Positions 1-8,361 of a stretch of DNA of 64,000 nucleotides are shown piece by piece. This stretch comes from Ruminococcus sp. Lineage in GTDB: Bacteria > Bacillota > Clostridia > Oscillospirales > Ruminococcaceae. A program made the position numbers and the translations under genes. A model generated the notes under the pieces. That model searched no databases and was not told the DNA's origin. It worked only from the letters and a program-made list of their open reading frames with translations. Location of the stretch: contig JAFYGE010000049.1 of assembly GCA_017543335.1 (NCBI GenBank), positions 1 to 64,000 on the forward strand, read 5' to 3'. Position 1 is the stretch's first letter. Each line of letters begins with the position of its first letter.

Positions 1-243
1 GAAATCAAAAAACGTGTGATTTTGGTAGAAAAAATGGTAGAAAAAAAGTGGCATTCACGCTTATATTGTCTACCAACGATTAGCTGAAACTACGTTAAAT
101 CGGACAGAAACGGAAAAATTTACAATCGAATCAATATAATAGAGTAGACAAATTCACGCTTTTATGATATAATGAATGCAAAGTAAATAAAGCACTTACT
201 ACATGATGCTGAATTATAAGTAAACTTAAACAGGTGTAGAAAT
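1..243. other. left-edge intergenic region
   Basis: No gene is visible before position 244. The stretch is A-rich, with a short tandem-like piece (ggtagaaaaaa twice, about 24-47). A 10-base direct repeat, attcacgctt, lies at 53-62 and 152-161; the second copy sits inside the spacer of the promoter at 145-173. The words gtctac (69-74) and gtagac (144-149) are inverted relative to each other. Their meaning is unknown. Confidence 0.4.
145..173 (+). promoter_or_regulatory. sigma-A promoter of zinc-ribbon gene
   Basis: TAGACA (145-150), a 17-base spacer and TATAAT (168-173), with TG one base before the -10 (extended -10). It lies about 70 bases upstream of the ATG at 244. Confidence 0.7.
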
Positions 244-1461
244 ATGTCAGATGTAAAAGAATATAAATGTCCTTCATGCGGTGCACCAATGGATTTTGAT
301 ATAACACATCAAAAAATGGTTTGCCGCTATTGTTCAAACAAATATGATTTTGATTATATACGTTCAAATTTCAATGAGGTGACCGACGAAAAACTCTCAG
401 ATTTTGACTGGGTCGAAAGAACAAAATACGTGTGGGAACCTGATATGGCTGAGCATATTAAAGAGTATGTATGCCCTTCATGCGGAGGAAATATAATTAC
501 AGGCAGCACCTTTTCCTCACTGAAATGTCCGTTTTGCAGTCACAACGTTATAATAGCCGTTAATTTTAAAGGTGACTTTCGCCCTGATAAGGTGATCCCA
601 TTCAAGGTAAAAGCAGACGAATTTGCCAAAAAATACAAGGAAAATATAGCTGATTCAAAATATGCTCCCAAAGAATTTAAAAATCCGGAGGTTTTAGATA
701 ATATTTTTGGCTGTTATATACCGATGTGGCTTTACAGCTGCAATTGTGAAACAGTTATTGAAAATGACATTAATGTTAGTCTGAAGATAAAGGATTATCC
801 TATACTGGCAACAGATATAAACAAGAATTTATTTTATACGATCGAACCATTTATGTATGATGAAGCAGAGGATTTTACAGAATCATGTCTTACCGGTTTT
901 GCTGCCAAAAGATATTCTATCGGAGCTGAAAATGCCATGGAATTAGCTGATTCAAAGATTAAAAAAACCAGTCGATTAAGAGGGTACTCACAACTTAATG
1001 ACGGCGGTTATATTATTGGGAATGCAAATCATAGTGATATTACTGATAAGCAGCTTCTATACTACCTTGTTCCGGTATGGTTTATGAATGTCAAATATAA
1101 AGGAAAAATTTATAATTTTGCTATGAATGGTCAGACTGGCGAATTTGCACACCCTAATATACCTTTCAATCGGAAATGGATTATAGATTATCTTAAAATA
1201 ATTTTATATTTTTTCTTAGCATTTGTGATATTAGTGCTTTTGGAGGGCTATAGTTCAAATCAGAAAATTATTGATATAATAGATAAATTGCTTTTTCCTT
1301 TATCCTATTTAATGACTTTTAGTCCTTTTATCGCTTTAATAATTTTTAGTTTTGTTTCTAAAAAACATATTGAAAGAGTAAGAATAAAGGAAGGCAGTGA
1401 AGCTGAGATCGATGATTTTATTGTCGGAGATGTAAAAATAAAACTCAGAAGTGATCGTTAA
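244..1461 (+). CDS. zinc-ribbon membrane protein of unknown function
   Basis: The 405-residue protein begins with two zinc-ribbon modules. The first has CPSC at 9-12 and CRYC at 27-30; the second is a CPSC/CPFC pair at about 75-100. The middle is soluble, and two hydrophobic segments at about 318-338 and 352-372 lie near the C-terminus, so it is probably membrane-anchored with the ribbons in the cytoplasm. Such proteins are usually annotated only as TFIIB-type zinc ribbon proteins. It has its own promoter and ends in a hairpin shared with the convergent DUF445 gene. The exact role is unknown. Confidence 0.8.
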   Translation: MSDVKEYKCPSCGAPMDFDITHQKMVCRYCSNKYDFDYIRSNFNEVTDEKLSDFDWVERTKYVWEPDMAEHIKEYVCPSCGGNIITGSTFSSLKCPFCSHNVIIAVNFKGDFRPDKVIPFKVKADEFAKKYKENIADSKYAPKEFKNPEVLDNIFGCYIPMWLYSCNCETVIENDINVSLKIKDYPILATDINKNLFYTIEPFMYDEAEDFTESCLTGFAAKRYSIGAENAMELADSKIKKTSRLRGYSQLNDGGYIIGNANHSDITDKQLLYYLVPVWFMNVKYKGKIYNFAMNGQTGEFAHPNIPFNRKWIIDYLKIILYFFLAFVILVLLEGYSSNQKIIDIIDKLLFPLSYLMTFSPFIALIIFSFVSKKHIERVRIKEGSEAEIDDFIVGDVKIKLRSDR

Positions 1462-1482
1462 AGATCGCTTCTGAGCTTTTTT
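1444..1482. terminator. bidirectional terminator
   Basis: A 13-bp stem with one G-U pair (1444-1456 with 1463-1475) overlaps the stop codon of the plus-strand gene and is followed by CTTTTTT. On the minus strand it is followed by a T-rich run, so it can also stop the DUF445 transcript. Confidence 0.8.
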
Positions 1483-1483
1483 A

Positions 1484-2374
1484 TTATCTGAAAATAATAT
1501 TTATAAGTCCGAGTATAAATCCGATAAGAGCACCAAGATTAACAATGGTGTTAAGCTCTTTTTTCATTACCTGAAGGACTAATTTTTCGAGCTCTTCAAC
1601 GGACATATTATTCATTTTTTCTTCTACGAGAGCTGAAATATTAAGATTATCCATGACTTTAGCACTGTTATTGCTTACAAGTTTTTTATATGCAGAAACA
1701 ACTATATTGCGTATCTCATCTTCGTTCACATTATAATCCGCAAGCAGCTCGATACCGGTAGATAAGCCAATATCTTCAAGCTTGCTATCTACAGCAGGCT
1801 TGATAAAATCATAACCGTCCTCGCTGATTATAGCTGAAAGCTGTTCGCCGATAGGTTCAGTGAACGCATTTATCATACTGTCATTGACGAACATACCAAA
1901 CATAGAATTCTGGAGCTTGTCCTTGATTCTGTCTTTGCCTTTTGATATTATAACGGAACTGAGATCAGACTCCACCATAGCCTTTACAATGTCTTTGGTT
2001 ATGACCTCAGAGACTTTATTTTGGTATTCATTATATTTTTCCTCATCAATATCAGCGATGTCGATTATATTTCCTTTGATGTCTCTTGAAAACCTTGGCA
2101 TTACCGAGTCTGCAACAGTTTCAGTCATATGGTCTGAGAGCAAAGCAGTTTCGATGTCGTCTTTAGTTACAAGCGTAGTTCCGACAATATTGCCTATAGC
2201 TTTAGCCAGACGGGATTTGCCTTTTGGGATAGCACCGGGAGTGAATGGGAGTTTTTTACCTAAGAAGTAGATTTCTTTTCTTGGATAAAAAAGCATTTTA
2301 ACTGCGATATAGTTGGTAAAATAACCGATCACAGCACCTATGAGCGGTCCTGCCAGAATTTTAATAATATCCAT
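1484..2374 (-). CDS. DUF445 family membrane protein
   Basis: 296 residues. The N-terminus (residues 1-65) carries the family pattern: a hydrophobic segment with GYFTNYIAVKM, then a basic region with LPFTPGAIPKGKSRLA. The C-terminus ends in a second hydrophobic segment (about 276-295), with a helical middle between. DUF445 (YheB-like) proteins are membrane proteins of unknown biochemical function. It is the last gene of a minus-strand group galK - unknown gene - DUF445, 12 bases after the previous stop, and ends at the hairpin 1444-1475. Confidence 0.85.
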   Translation of the reverse strand: MDIIKILAGPLIGAVIGYFTNYIAVKMLFYPRKEIYFLGKKLPFTPGAIPKGKSRLAKAIGNIVGTTLVTKDDIETALLSDHMTETVADSVMPRFSRDIKGNIIDIADIDEEKYNEYQNKVSEVITKDIVKAMVESDLSSVIISKGKDRIKDKLQNSMFGMFVNDSMINAFTEPIGEQLSAIISEDGYDFIKPAVDSKLEDIGLSTGIELLADYNVNEDEIRNIVVSAYKKLVSNNSAKVMDNLNISALVEEKMNNMSVEELEKLVLQVMKKELNTIVNLGALIGFILGLINIIFR

Positions 2375-2386
2375 TTTATCATGTCC

Positions 2387-2940
2387 TTACTTCGGAGTAT
2401 TCAGCTCCGTTTTTATTGTCTGATATTTAGAAATAAATTGCTGCTTGAAATCGTTTTTATCCGAAAACCAAAGTGAAGAAGCGAACAGCATAGCTGTGAA
2501 GTCAGTAAGCTCCATGCAGTATCTTTCAGCTCTGCGGAAAAGCTTTTTTTCAAGTCTCTGACACGAAGGATTTACAGCAATTGAATTGAAATATGTAACG
2601 TAACATAGGAGCAGACATATATAATCCGGATCGTGCTTCAGTGAGTGATCTTTGCTAAGGCAGAGCAGATATTTCAGCTCGTCCACAAGCATATCCGGCA
2701 CCTGAGTTCTTGAACTGTTTCCTATGCGGAAAATATCAGGCAGCTGACCGAGGTCGGGGTGTCTGTAAGCAATAGCATCGGCAGCCGAACATCTCATAAC
2801 ACCTATGGTATACAAAAAGAAAATATCAGGATTTTTTTCAATATTGACGATTCCTTTTTATCGATCTGATATGCACAGTCGCAGGCTGCTGTTATAAAAA
2901 TATCGATATCAAATTTATTATTTTTGCCTTTAAACAGCAT
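2387..2940 (-). CDS. unknown protein, gene interrupted by a frameshift at a poly-A run
   Basis: An ATG at 2940 follows a good ribosome site (AAGGATG) and starts a frame that stops after 45 codons. A second open frame (from TTG at 2815 to 2387, 142 residues) has no ribosome site of its own. The two join perfectly if the coding-strand A7 run (plus-strand T7 at about 2832-2838) had one more A: the joined protein reads ...SILKKNPDIFFLYTIGVMRC... and is about 184 residues. I do not recognise the family; it is Cys-containing, soluble and helical in look. It lies 26 bases after galK, so it is probably cotranscribed. It may be a real frameshift, transcriptional slippage or a base-calling error. Confidence 0.6.
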
Positions 2941-2965
2941 ATCATCACATCCTTTGTCAATATTT

Positions 2966-4252
2966 TCAGAGAGTCAGTTCAAAACCTCCGACTGATCGGA
3001 TTTTCAGAACATAGCAGCAGTTTTCTCCGAATATCCGTTCCATTTCGTTTTTGAAATCACTTATTTTGTATGACGGAACGAAAGCCTGTATAGTACCTGC
3101 AAAACCGCCTCCGTGAACTCTTACAGCACCACATCCGGCTAATAAGCGTTTACTCAGCATTATTGCAAGCGGAATTTCCTGTTTTAGCGGAGTTTTGGCA
3201 GAAAAAAGATTTTGCAGGAGCTCCGCAGATGAAGTACCGGAAGCATTTACGAGTGAGAAAAATTCCTCGGTATCACCATTTTTCAGAGCTTCTGTTTCGA
3301 TTATAGCTCTGTTGTTTTCATCAAAGAAATGAGCAGCTCTGAGTAATTCACGGTCAGAACAGTCTTTTCTGAGATCAGGCAGAGAGCTATAAAAATCATC
3401 TTCAGTTATTTCACGCAGGTATTCAGCTCCGAGTTTTTGAGCAACATGGCACATTTCCTCGGGAATAGCGGAGTAATCATCGGTCAGGTCACCGTGACTG
3501 CCTTTAGTGTCGACGATACACAAAGAATATCCGGAATTCTGAAAATCGAAGTCAACAGTATCGATAGCAGGGGAGTCAATATCATGGAAATCGATAAAAA
3601 CAAATCCGCCGACTGAAGCGACCATTTGGTCCATAAGTCCGCTTGATTTGCCAAAGTACTCATTTTCAGCAAACTGACCTATCTTTGCTATTTTTTCCGC
3701 ACCTACAGACGTTTCATTAAAACATCTGTCGATTATATTTCCTATAAGAACTTCAAAAGCCGCAGAAGACGAGAGACCGCTTCCGCTAAGAACATCAGAA
3801 GTGATGTATGCATTAAATCCTTTAATGTCAGTTCCGTGCTCACGAAATTTGCGTAGTATCCCACGTACCAAAGCAGTCGTTGTACCTTTTTCATCGCCGT
3901 GAACTTCAATGTCCGACAGATTTATCAGTGTATCAGAATAGCCTTCCGAGCTTATTCTGACAGTATTTTCGCTATTCAAAGAAACAAAAGCGACCGCATC
4001 GAGGTCAACAGCGGCAGCGAGTACACATCCATGCTGATGATCGGTGTGATTTCCGCCTATTTCAGTTCTTCCGGGAGCTGAAAAAATACGTATTTCACTA
4101 CATTCAGGATATAATTTCGAGAAATTTTCAGCTGCGGAAATATACCTTGTTTTTTGTCGCATTAAGTTTTTTGCGGAGCTGCCATAAAGCAGACGGAATT
4201 TATCGTCAAAAGCTCCGGAAGAAATTCCGTTTATAAAGTCAGTTAAATTCAT
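2966..4252 (-). CDS. galK: galactokinase
   Basis: ATP-dependent phosphorylation of galactose to galactose-1-phosphate, first step of the Leloir pathway, cytoplasmic. The 428-residue protein has the three GHMP-kinase motifs: the galactokinase signature GRTEIGGNHTDH (61-72), the ATP loop GSGLSSSAA (157-165) and a C-terminal GCGAVRVHGGGFAG. The start follows AAAGGAG. The upstream minus-strand sequence holds TTGACA and TATAAT words, but not at the normal spacing. It is divergent from the GH130 phosphorylase, which suggests a galactomannan or mannan sugar context. No galT or galE is in the window. Confidence 0.93.
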   Translation of the reverse strand: MNLTDFINGISSGAFDDKFRLLYGSSAKNLMRQKTRYISAAENFSKLYPECSEIRIFSAPGRTEIGGNHTDHQHGCVLAAAVDLDAVAFVSLNSENTVRISSEGYSDTLINLSDIEVHGDEKGTTTALVRGILRKFREHGTDIKGFNAYITSDVLSGSGLSSSAAFEVLIGNIIDRCFNETSVGAEKIAKIGQFAENEYFGKSSGLMDQMVASVGGFVFIDFHDIDSPAIDTVDFDFQNSGYSLCIVDTKGSHGDLTDDYSAIPEEMCHVAQKLGAEYLREITEDDFYSSLPDLRKDCSDRELLRAAHFFDENNRAIIETEALKNGDTEEFFSLVNASGTSSAELLQNLFSAKTPLKQEIPLAIMLSKRLLAGCGAVRVHGGGFAGTIQAFVPSYKISDFKNEMERIFGENCCYVLKIRSVGGFELTL

Positions 4253-4405
4253 AAAACGCTCCTTTATAAGAACTCTACATTATATTATAAATGAAAATGT
4301 CAAAAAAATCTACACTTTTTTGAAATTTGTCTGAAATTTATATGCCAAAAGAAAAGAATGAAATTCAGCAGATTTTACAAAAATAAATTTAACTTAAATA
4401 ATATG

Positions 4406-4434
4406 TTGACTTTGTAACAGATATAGTGTATACT
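4406..4434 (+). promoter_or_regulatory. sigma-A promoter of GH130 gene
   Basis: TTGACT (4406-4411), 17 bases, TATACT (4429-4434). It lies in the 252-base gap between the divergent galK and GH130 genes. Ribosome site GGAGGG at 4492-4497. Confidence 0.75.
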
Positions 4435-4504
4435 TTAATTAAAATTTGAGATTAACTCAATAACAAGTAAATTAACGGATTAATTTAATCTGGAGGGATT
4501 ATTT

Positions 4505-5524
4505 ATGAGTAATATTAAAATAATAGGCGATTCGCTTCCAAATATACCGTGGCAGGATAAGCCAGAAAACTGCTGCACTCCTGTTTGGAGATACAGCGAG
4601 AATCCTATTATCGACCGCAATCCGCTTCCAAATGTTGCAAGGATATTCAATAGTGCAGTTCTTCCTTATGGCGACGGTTTTATCGGAGTTTTCAGAGGCG
4701 AACAGCGTGACGGCATCCCTCATATTTATCTTGGCAGAAGCAATGATGCAGTTCACTGGGAGTTCGAGTCTGAGCGTATTCAGTTTACAGATAAAAACGG
4801 CGAGTTGTTTATGCCAAAATACGCATATGATCCGAGATTAATTAAAGTTGAGGATACTTATTATATAATGTGGTGTCAGGACGGCTACGGAGCAACTATA
4901 GGAATTGCTCAAACTAAGGATTTCAAAACCTTCGTGAGACTTGAAAATCCGTTTTTGCCATATAACAGAAATGCAGTGCTCTTTCCGAGAAAGATAAACG
5001 GCAATTATGTTATGCTGTCAAGACCTTGCGACAACGGACATACTGCTTTTGGAGATATTTTTCTTTCAGAAAGTCCGGATATGGAATTCTGGGGACGTCA
5101 TCGTCACGTTATGGGACGCAGTGAGAACTGGTGGGAGAATCTGAAAATAGGCGGCGGAGCTGCTCCGATCGAAACCGATAAAGGCTGGCTGCTCTTTTAT
5201 CACGGAGTTGTAAACACCTGCAATGGCTATGTGTACAGTATCGGAGCTGCGATACTCGATATCAACGAGCCGTCCAGAGTACTTCATCGTTGTAAGAATT
5301 ATATACTTGCTCCGGAAGAGTGGTACGAGGAGCGTGGATTTGTGCCGAATGTGTGCTTCCCGTGTGCGACTCTGACCGATGCCGATACAGGCAGGATAGC
5401 TATTTACTATGGCTGTGCCGACAGCTATGTTGGCGTAGCTTTTACCACTGTTCAGGATATCTGGGACTACATAATTAAGTTTGATTCAGTTAATGAATCA
5501 GATACTGAGATAGGAATAAGATAA
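4505..5524 (+). CDS. GH130 beta-1,4-mannooligosaccharide/mannosylglucose phosphorylase
   Basis: GH130 enzymes split beta-mannosides with phosphate, releasing alpha-mannose-1-phosphate, in the cytoplasm. This 339-residue protein has the five-bladed propeller motifs: NPII near 33, AVLPYGDGFIGVFRGE (51-66), YDPRL (108-112, whose Asp109 is the probable acid catalyst by family analogy) and a C-terminal FPCA...YYGCADSYVG stretch. The short length fits the R. albus RaMP2-like mannooligosaccharide phosphorylases better than the longer mannosylglucose type; that choice is inference. It is monocistronic and divergent from galK. Confidence 0.85.
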   Translation: MSNIKIIGDSLPNIPWQDKPENCCTPVWRYSENPIIDRNPLPNVARIFNSAVLPYGDGFIGVFRGEQRDGIPHIYLGRSNDAVHWEFESERIQFTDKNGELFMPKYAYDPRLIKVEDTYYIMWCQDGYGATIGIAQTKDFKTFVRLENPFLPYNRNAVLFPRKINGNYVMLSRPCDNGHTAFGDIFLSESPDMEFWGRHRHVMGRSENWWENLKIGGGAAPIETDKGWLLFYHGVVNTCNGYVYSIGAAILDINEPSRVLHRCKNYILAPEEWYEERGFVPNVCFPCATLTDADTGRIAIYYGCADSYVGVAFTTVQDIWDYIIKFDSVNESDTEIGIR

Positions 5525-5525
5525 A

Positions 5526-5566
5526 AATATCCCCTCATCATTGATAATCTGTGATGAGGGGATATT
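5526..5566. terminator. terminator between convergent genes
   Basis: A 15-bp stem (5526-5540 with 5552-5566) with an 11-base loop. On the minus strand it is followed by ATTTTTAT-like sequence, so it best serves the minus-strand gene ending at 5581. On the plus strand the T tract is weak. Confidence 0.75.
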
Positions 5567-5580
5567 CAAATTTGGAGTGA

Positions 5581-6303
5581 TTAGGATAATTGTCCGGCTT
5601 TAGTTTTTATTTTGATCTTTTTGCTATTATCACGATCATCTTTTTTACGTGCAAGAAGCTTATCCACACCAACAAATATTGCTCCTACCGCCATAAACGC
5701 AACAAGGAGTATCAATATCCAGCGTATAACTCCGCCAACGCCTTCTTTTATCGGATTAAGGAAGAAATACGGATAAATAAGCGGGTCATCGCCATTATGA
5801 TCGAGAATAGAAGTATTGAATCTAAGGCAAGCTGCATGGAGATAAACATATGCGACGTAAAGAAGAGGAAAAACTGCTGAAATAAATACATATTTGATAT
5901 TGGTCTTACCTCTTTCGTAGAATAAGAACCAGTCTGCTATATACATTACAGGCAGTACCACATGGAACATATAGTTGCCAACACGGTAATTCAGTGCAGT
6001 GTCTCTGCCGGGTTCATGTGCCAGCATGAGATTGAACACAAGAAATGTCAGTAATATGCCAAGCATTCCGATGAATTTAAGTTTTGGACAAGCTGAAACA
6101 AAGCTGTCATCTTTTTTGCGTGCAGTTTGCACAAGACCTGCGAGCATCACTCCGAAACACAGGAAATTACTGATATTCGTGAAGTAAATATAGAAGTCCC
6201 AGAAGAATTGATAATTGAAAAAGCCAATGCATCCGAAAGTACCAACAAGTGCAAATGCACAGTAAATCGACTCATAAATAAGTTGTGCAGTTCTGTTTTT
6301 CAT
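5581..6303 (-). CDS. Pr6Pr-like (FAR-17a/AIG1-like) membrane protein
   Basis: A 240-residue protein with about six hydrophobic segments. An FTNISN motif follows the second segment (about 41-46), an HVVLPVMYIADW region sits in the middle (about 114-125) and YPYFFLN in a later loop. These features fit the Pr6Pr family of uncharacterised membrane proteins. The C-terminal tail is highly charged (Lys/Asp). The ribosome site is AAAGAGG. It starts 55 bases after nudC and is probably cotranscribed with it. Function unknown. Confidence 0.65.
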   Translation of the reverse strand: MKNRTAQLIYESIYCAFALVGTFGCIGFFNYQFFWDFYIYFTNISNFLCFGVMLAGLVQTARKKDDSFVSACPKLKFIGMLGILLTFLVFNLMLAHEPGRDTALNYRVGNYMFHVVLPVMYIADWFLFYERGKTNIKYVFISAVFPLLYVAYVYLHAACLRFNTSILDHNGDDPLIYPYFFLNPIKEGVGGVIRWILILLVAFMAVGAIFVGVDKLLARKKDDRDNSKKIKIKTKAGQLS

Positions 6304-6358
6304 GATATAACCTCTTTGGTTTTAATAATATTTGATTGCTAATGGAACGTCAGTACTT

Positions 6359-7189
6359 CTAAATCATTCCGTCCATAAACATTTTCATCATCTCGTTAGT
6401 AAGACTGAGATCAGACGGCTGAAGTACAACATCCTCTCTTTTGACCCATTCAGCATATTTAAGCTCGGCGCTGTCCATATGTATTGTATCATCACCGTCC
6501 ACATCGCAATAGAAGCCAACAAGCAGGTCCGAAGCCATACCCCACGGCTGAGATTTATAATAACGGATATTTTTCACTTTAACGCCTGTTTCTTCCATTA
6601 CTTCACGCATAACAGTCTGTTCAAGAGTTTCACCTATTTCAGTAAAACCGGCTACAAGAGCGTTATGTGCATAACCTGAACGATACTTTGTTATAAGTAT
6701 CTTGTCGTCATTTATTACACCTACTATAACCGCAGGATTTATCCTCGGATAGATCACATTACCGCATTTAGTACATCTCATTGCTCGCTCTTTAGTATCG
6801 TGTACAGTTCCGGAGCCGCATACTCCGCAAAAACGGCTTGAAGAGTACCATTTCCAAAGGTGAAACGAGGTGTAAGCAGCAAGTATTTCAATATTAGAGT
6901 GCACCCTAAGAGCTCTGAGTTCACGCATAGAGTAGGCTTCAAAACCTGATAGTTCTGTTTCATCACAGTTCAGATTGAGAAAGAAGCTGTTGTTATCGAT
7001 TGAAAACAAATAAACATATTCAGTTTGTTTAGTCATGTCACTAAAAGTCGGAAAAATGATTTTTTCATTTTTAACGTCATAATGTGCGTAGATTCTGTCA
7101 TTGCAGAAAGATATCATAAAACTATCTTGTGCAGGTGACTTATTTGAAAACGCATTATATAGCTTGCTTGGAAAAATATCTTGGATCAT
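6359..7189 (-). CDS. nudC: NAD(+) diphosphatase (Nudix)
   Basis: Hydrolyses NADH/NAD to NMNH/NMN plus AMP; related enzymes remove NAD caps from RNA. The start chosen is the ATG at 7189 (protein MIQDIF..., 276 residues), because GGGAG lies 8 bases before it; an upstream in-frame start gives 290 residues but lacks such a site. The protein has a zinc ribbon (CGVCGSG...CTKCG), then a Nudix box GFTEIGETLEQ...REVMEETG, then SQPWGMASDLLVGF, close to the NudC-specific SQPWPFPxS. A consensus promoter lies at 7267-7295. Confidence 0.9.
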   Translation of the reverse strand: MIQDIFPSKLYNAFSNKSPAQDSFMISFCNDRIYAHYDVKNEKIIFPTFSDMTKQTEYVYLFSIDNNSFFLNLNCDETELSGFEAYSMRELRALRVHSNIEILAAYTSFHLWKWYSSSRFCGVCGSGTVHDTKERAMRCTKCGNVIYPRINPAVIVGVINDDKILITKYRSGYAHNALVAGFTEIGETLEQTVMREVMEETGVKVKNIRYYKSQPWGMASDLLVGFYCDVDGDDTIHMDSAELKYAEWVKREDVVLQPSDLSLTNEMMKMFMDGMI

Positions 7190-7266
7190 AATTAACTCCC
7201 GAAAAATATTTCTTAGAACACATCGGCACATATCCGTAATTGGAACAATAGTGCAGTGCAGGTTTA

Positions 7267-7295
7267 ATTATATCATGTATATAATATAATGTCAA
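7267..7295 (-). promoter_or_regulatory. sigma-A promoter of nudC
   Basis: On the minus strand: TTGACA (7295-7290), 17 bases, TATAAT (7272-7267), with TG one base before the -10. Confidence 0.75.
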
Positions 7296-7299
7296 ATAA

Positions 7300-7330
7300 A
7301 AAGGACCGATGGTGCTAACATCAGTCCTTT
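7300..7330 (-). terminator. terminator of the secreted Pro/Glu-rich protein gene
   Basis: The stem AAAGGAC-x-GATG pairs with CATC-x-GTCCTTT with one mismatch. On the minus strand it is followed by TTTATTTGAC. It separates the gene ending at 7388 from the nudC promoter. Confidence 0.75.
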
Positions 7331-7387
7331 ATGTATATAAACTATAGTCCTTTATTTTTATGAGAGAATTATAAAGAGAGGGTTAAA

Positions 7388-8185
7388 TTAGTTTTCTTCA
7401 ACAGCTTCTTCGGAGGTTTCTGTTGCTTCTTCAGTCTGAGTGTTTTCGATGTCCTTGTGTGGACCGTGGTGAGGAGCTTTGTGCTCGTGTGGCTTTATCT
7501 CTGGCTTTGCAGGAGCAGCTGGTGCTTCAGGAGCCTTTGGTGCCTCTGGAGCTGGAGCGTTTTCGTCTTTTACTGGAGGAGCTGGTGGCTCTGGCTTTTC
7601 AGCATTCTCGTCAATAACCGGAGCTTCTGGCTTTACAGGAGGCTCAACTTCAGGCTTTGCAGGAGCTTCAGCATCCTCAGGCTTTACGAGCTCAGCAGGC
7701 TTCTTATCGTCAAATTTGATTCCGTTTGCACAGAAATCGAACCATTCTTTTTTAGCATCATCATCTTTGAAGTCGGAATTATCGAAATCAAATGATTTAA
7801 CGATCATATCCTTGATCTCTTTTACACCGATATGCTTAGCCGGCTTAGCGATCTCCTCAGCAGGAGCTTCTGCCTCATCTTCGTCCTTTACCTCAGGAGC
7901 CGGAGCTTCTTCGGAATCTTCGTCCTTAACTTCTGGTGCAGGGAGCTCTTCCTCTGTCGGAGCCGGAAGGTCTGGCTTTTCAGTTTCAGCAGCAGTTGTT
8001 TCCTCAACTATCTCAGCAGCCTCGGTAGATTCTTCAACAACAGTTTCTTCTACAGCTGTTGTTTTCTCAGCCTGCTTCTTTTCGTTTTTAGCAGCCTGAT
8101 TGCTTGCAAATGCACTAACACTTGTAGCGACTGAAAGTACGGATGCAGCAGCGATCGCAGAGATCAAAGTTTTTTTGTTTTTCAT
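7388..8185 (-). CDS. secreted Pro/Glu/Ala-rich protein, probable SigI target
   Basis: 265 residues with an N-terminal signal peptide (basic start, hydrophobic 7-22, cleavage near 25-28). The mature chain is mostly low-complexity Ala/Pro/Glu with acidic repeats; PAPEVKDED occurs at about 82-90 and again at 95-103. One more ordered island sits at about 118-160 (HIGVKEIKDMIVKSF...WFDFCANGIKF), and a His/Pro-rich stretch and an acidic tail close it. I recognise no family and no anchor motif. The composition resembles the extracellular tail of the RsgI-like protein next door. The ribosome site is AAAGGAG. The promoter matches the one upstream of sigI, so the gene is probably SigI-controlled (inference). 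Confidence 0.8.
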   Translation of the reverse strand: MKNKKTLISAIAAASVLSVATSVSAFASNQAAKNEKKQAEKTTAVEETVVEESTEAAEIVEETTAAETEKPDLPAPTEEELPAPEVKDEDSEEAPAPEVKDEDEAEAPAEEIAKPAKHIGVKEIKDMIVKSFDFDNSDFKDDDAKKEWFDFCANGIKFDDKKPAELVKPEDAEAPAKPEVEPPVKPEAPVIDENAEKPEPPAPPVKDENAPAPEAPKAPEAPAAPAKPEIKPHEHKAPHHGPHKDIENTQTEEATETSEEAVEEN

Positions 8186-8212
8186 GATTAAAGACTCCTT
8201 TTTAATTATATT

Positions 8213-8226
8213 CTCCGTTGCCGGAG
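8213..8226 (-). other. short leader hairpin with GCAA loop
   Basis: On the minus strand, CTCCG-GCAA-CGGAG: a 5-bp stem closed by a GNRA-type tetraloop, about 25 bases before the ribosome site of the secreted protein. It could stabilise the mRNA 5' end (inference). On the plus strand the same hairpin is followed by TTTTTT, but no plus-strand gene precedes it. Confidence 0.4.
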
Positions 8227-8251
8227 TTTTTTCACGCTTTCTGCGTTCTGT

Positions 8252-8288
8252 TTATAGATTACGGCAGCAGATATAAAAAAGTGGGGTA
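8252..8288 (-). promoter_or_regulatory. SigI-type promoter of the secreted protein gene
   Basis: On the minus strand: an AAAATTTTTT block, TACCCC (8288-8283), 18 bases, CCGTAATCTATAA (8264-8252). The same elements in the same order, with a 19-base spacer, lie upstream of sigI (10234-10271). No sigma-A -35 box is seen. A CCCC-type -35 and a CGWA-type -10 are what is reported for SigI factors. Confidence 0.65.
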
Positions 8289-8312
8289 GTACAAAAAATT
8301 TTTTGAAAAAAA

Positions 8313-8341
8313 GCAAAGTCCGCATTTTTTGCGGACTCTGC
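8313..8341 (-). terminator. terminator of sigI-rsgI operon
   Basis: Stem AGTCCGC/GCGGACT (8317-8323 with 8331-8337), extended by GCA/TGC. On the minus strand it is followed by TTTTTTT. Confidence 0.85.
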
Positions 8342-8361
8342 TCTTGAAGGTGATATAAAAA

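Noticed and set aside
4253-4330. Strong promoter for galK
   Set aside because: TTGACA and TATAAT words exist on the minus strand, but the spacing is 8 or 13 bases, not 16-18, so I did not call a promoter.
7479-8099. Plus-strand open frame of 206 codons, Gly/Ala/Ser-rich
   Set aside because: It is the antisense of the low-complexity Pro/Glu/Ala coding sequence, which naturally lacks stops on the other strand. It has no ribosome site or promoter.
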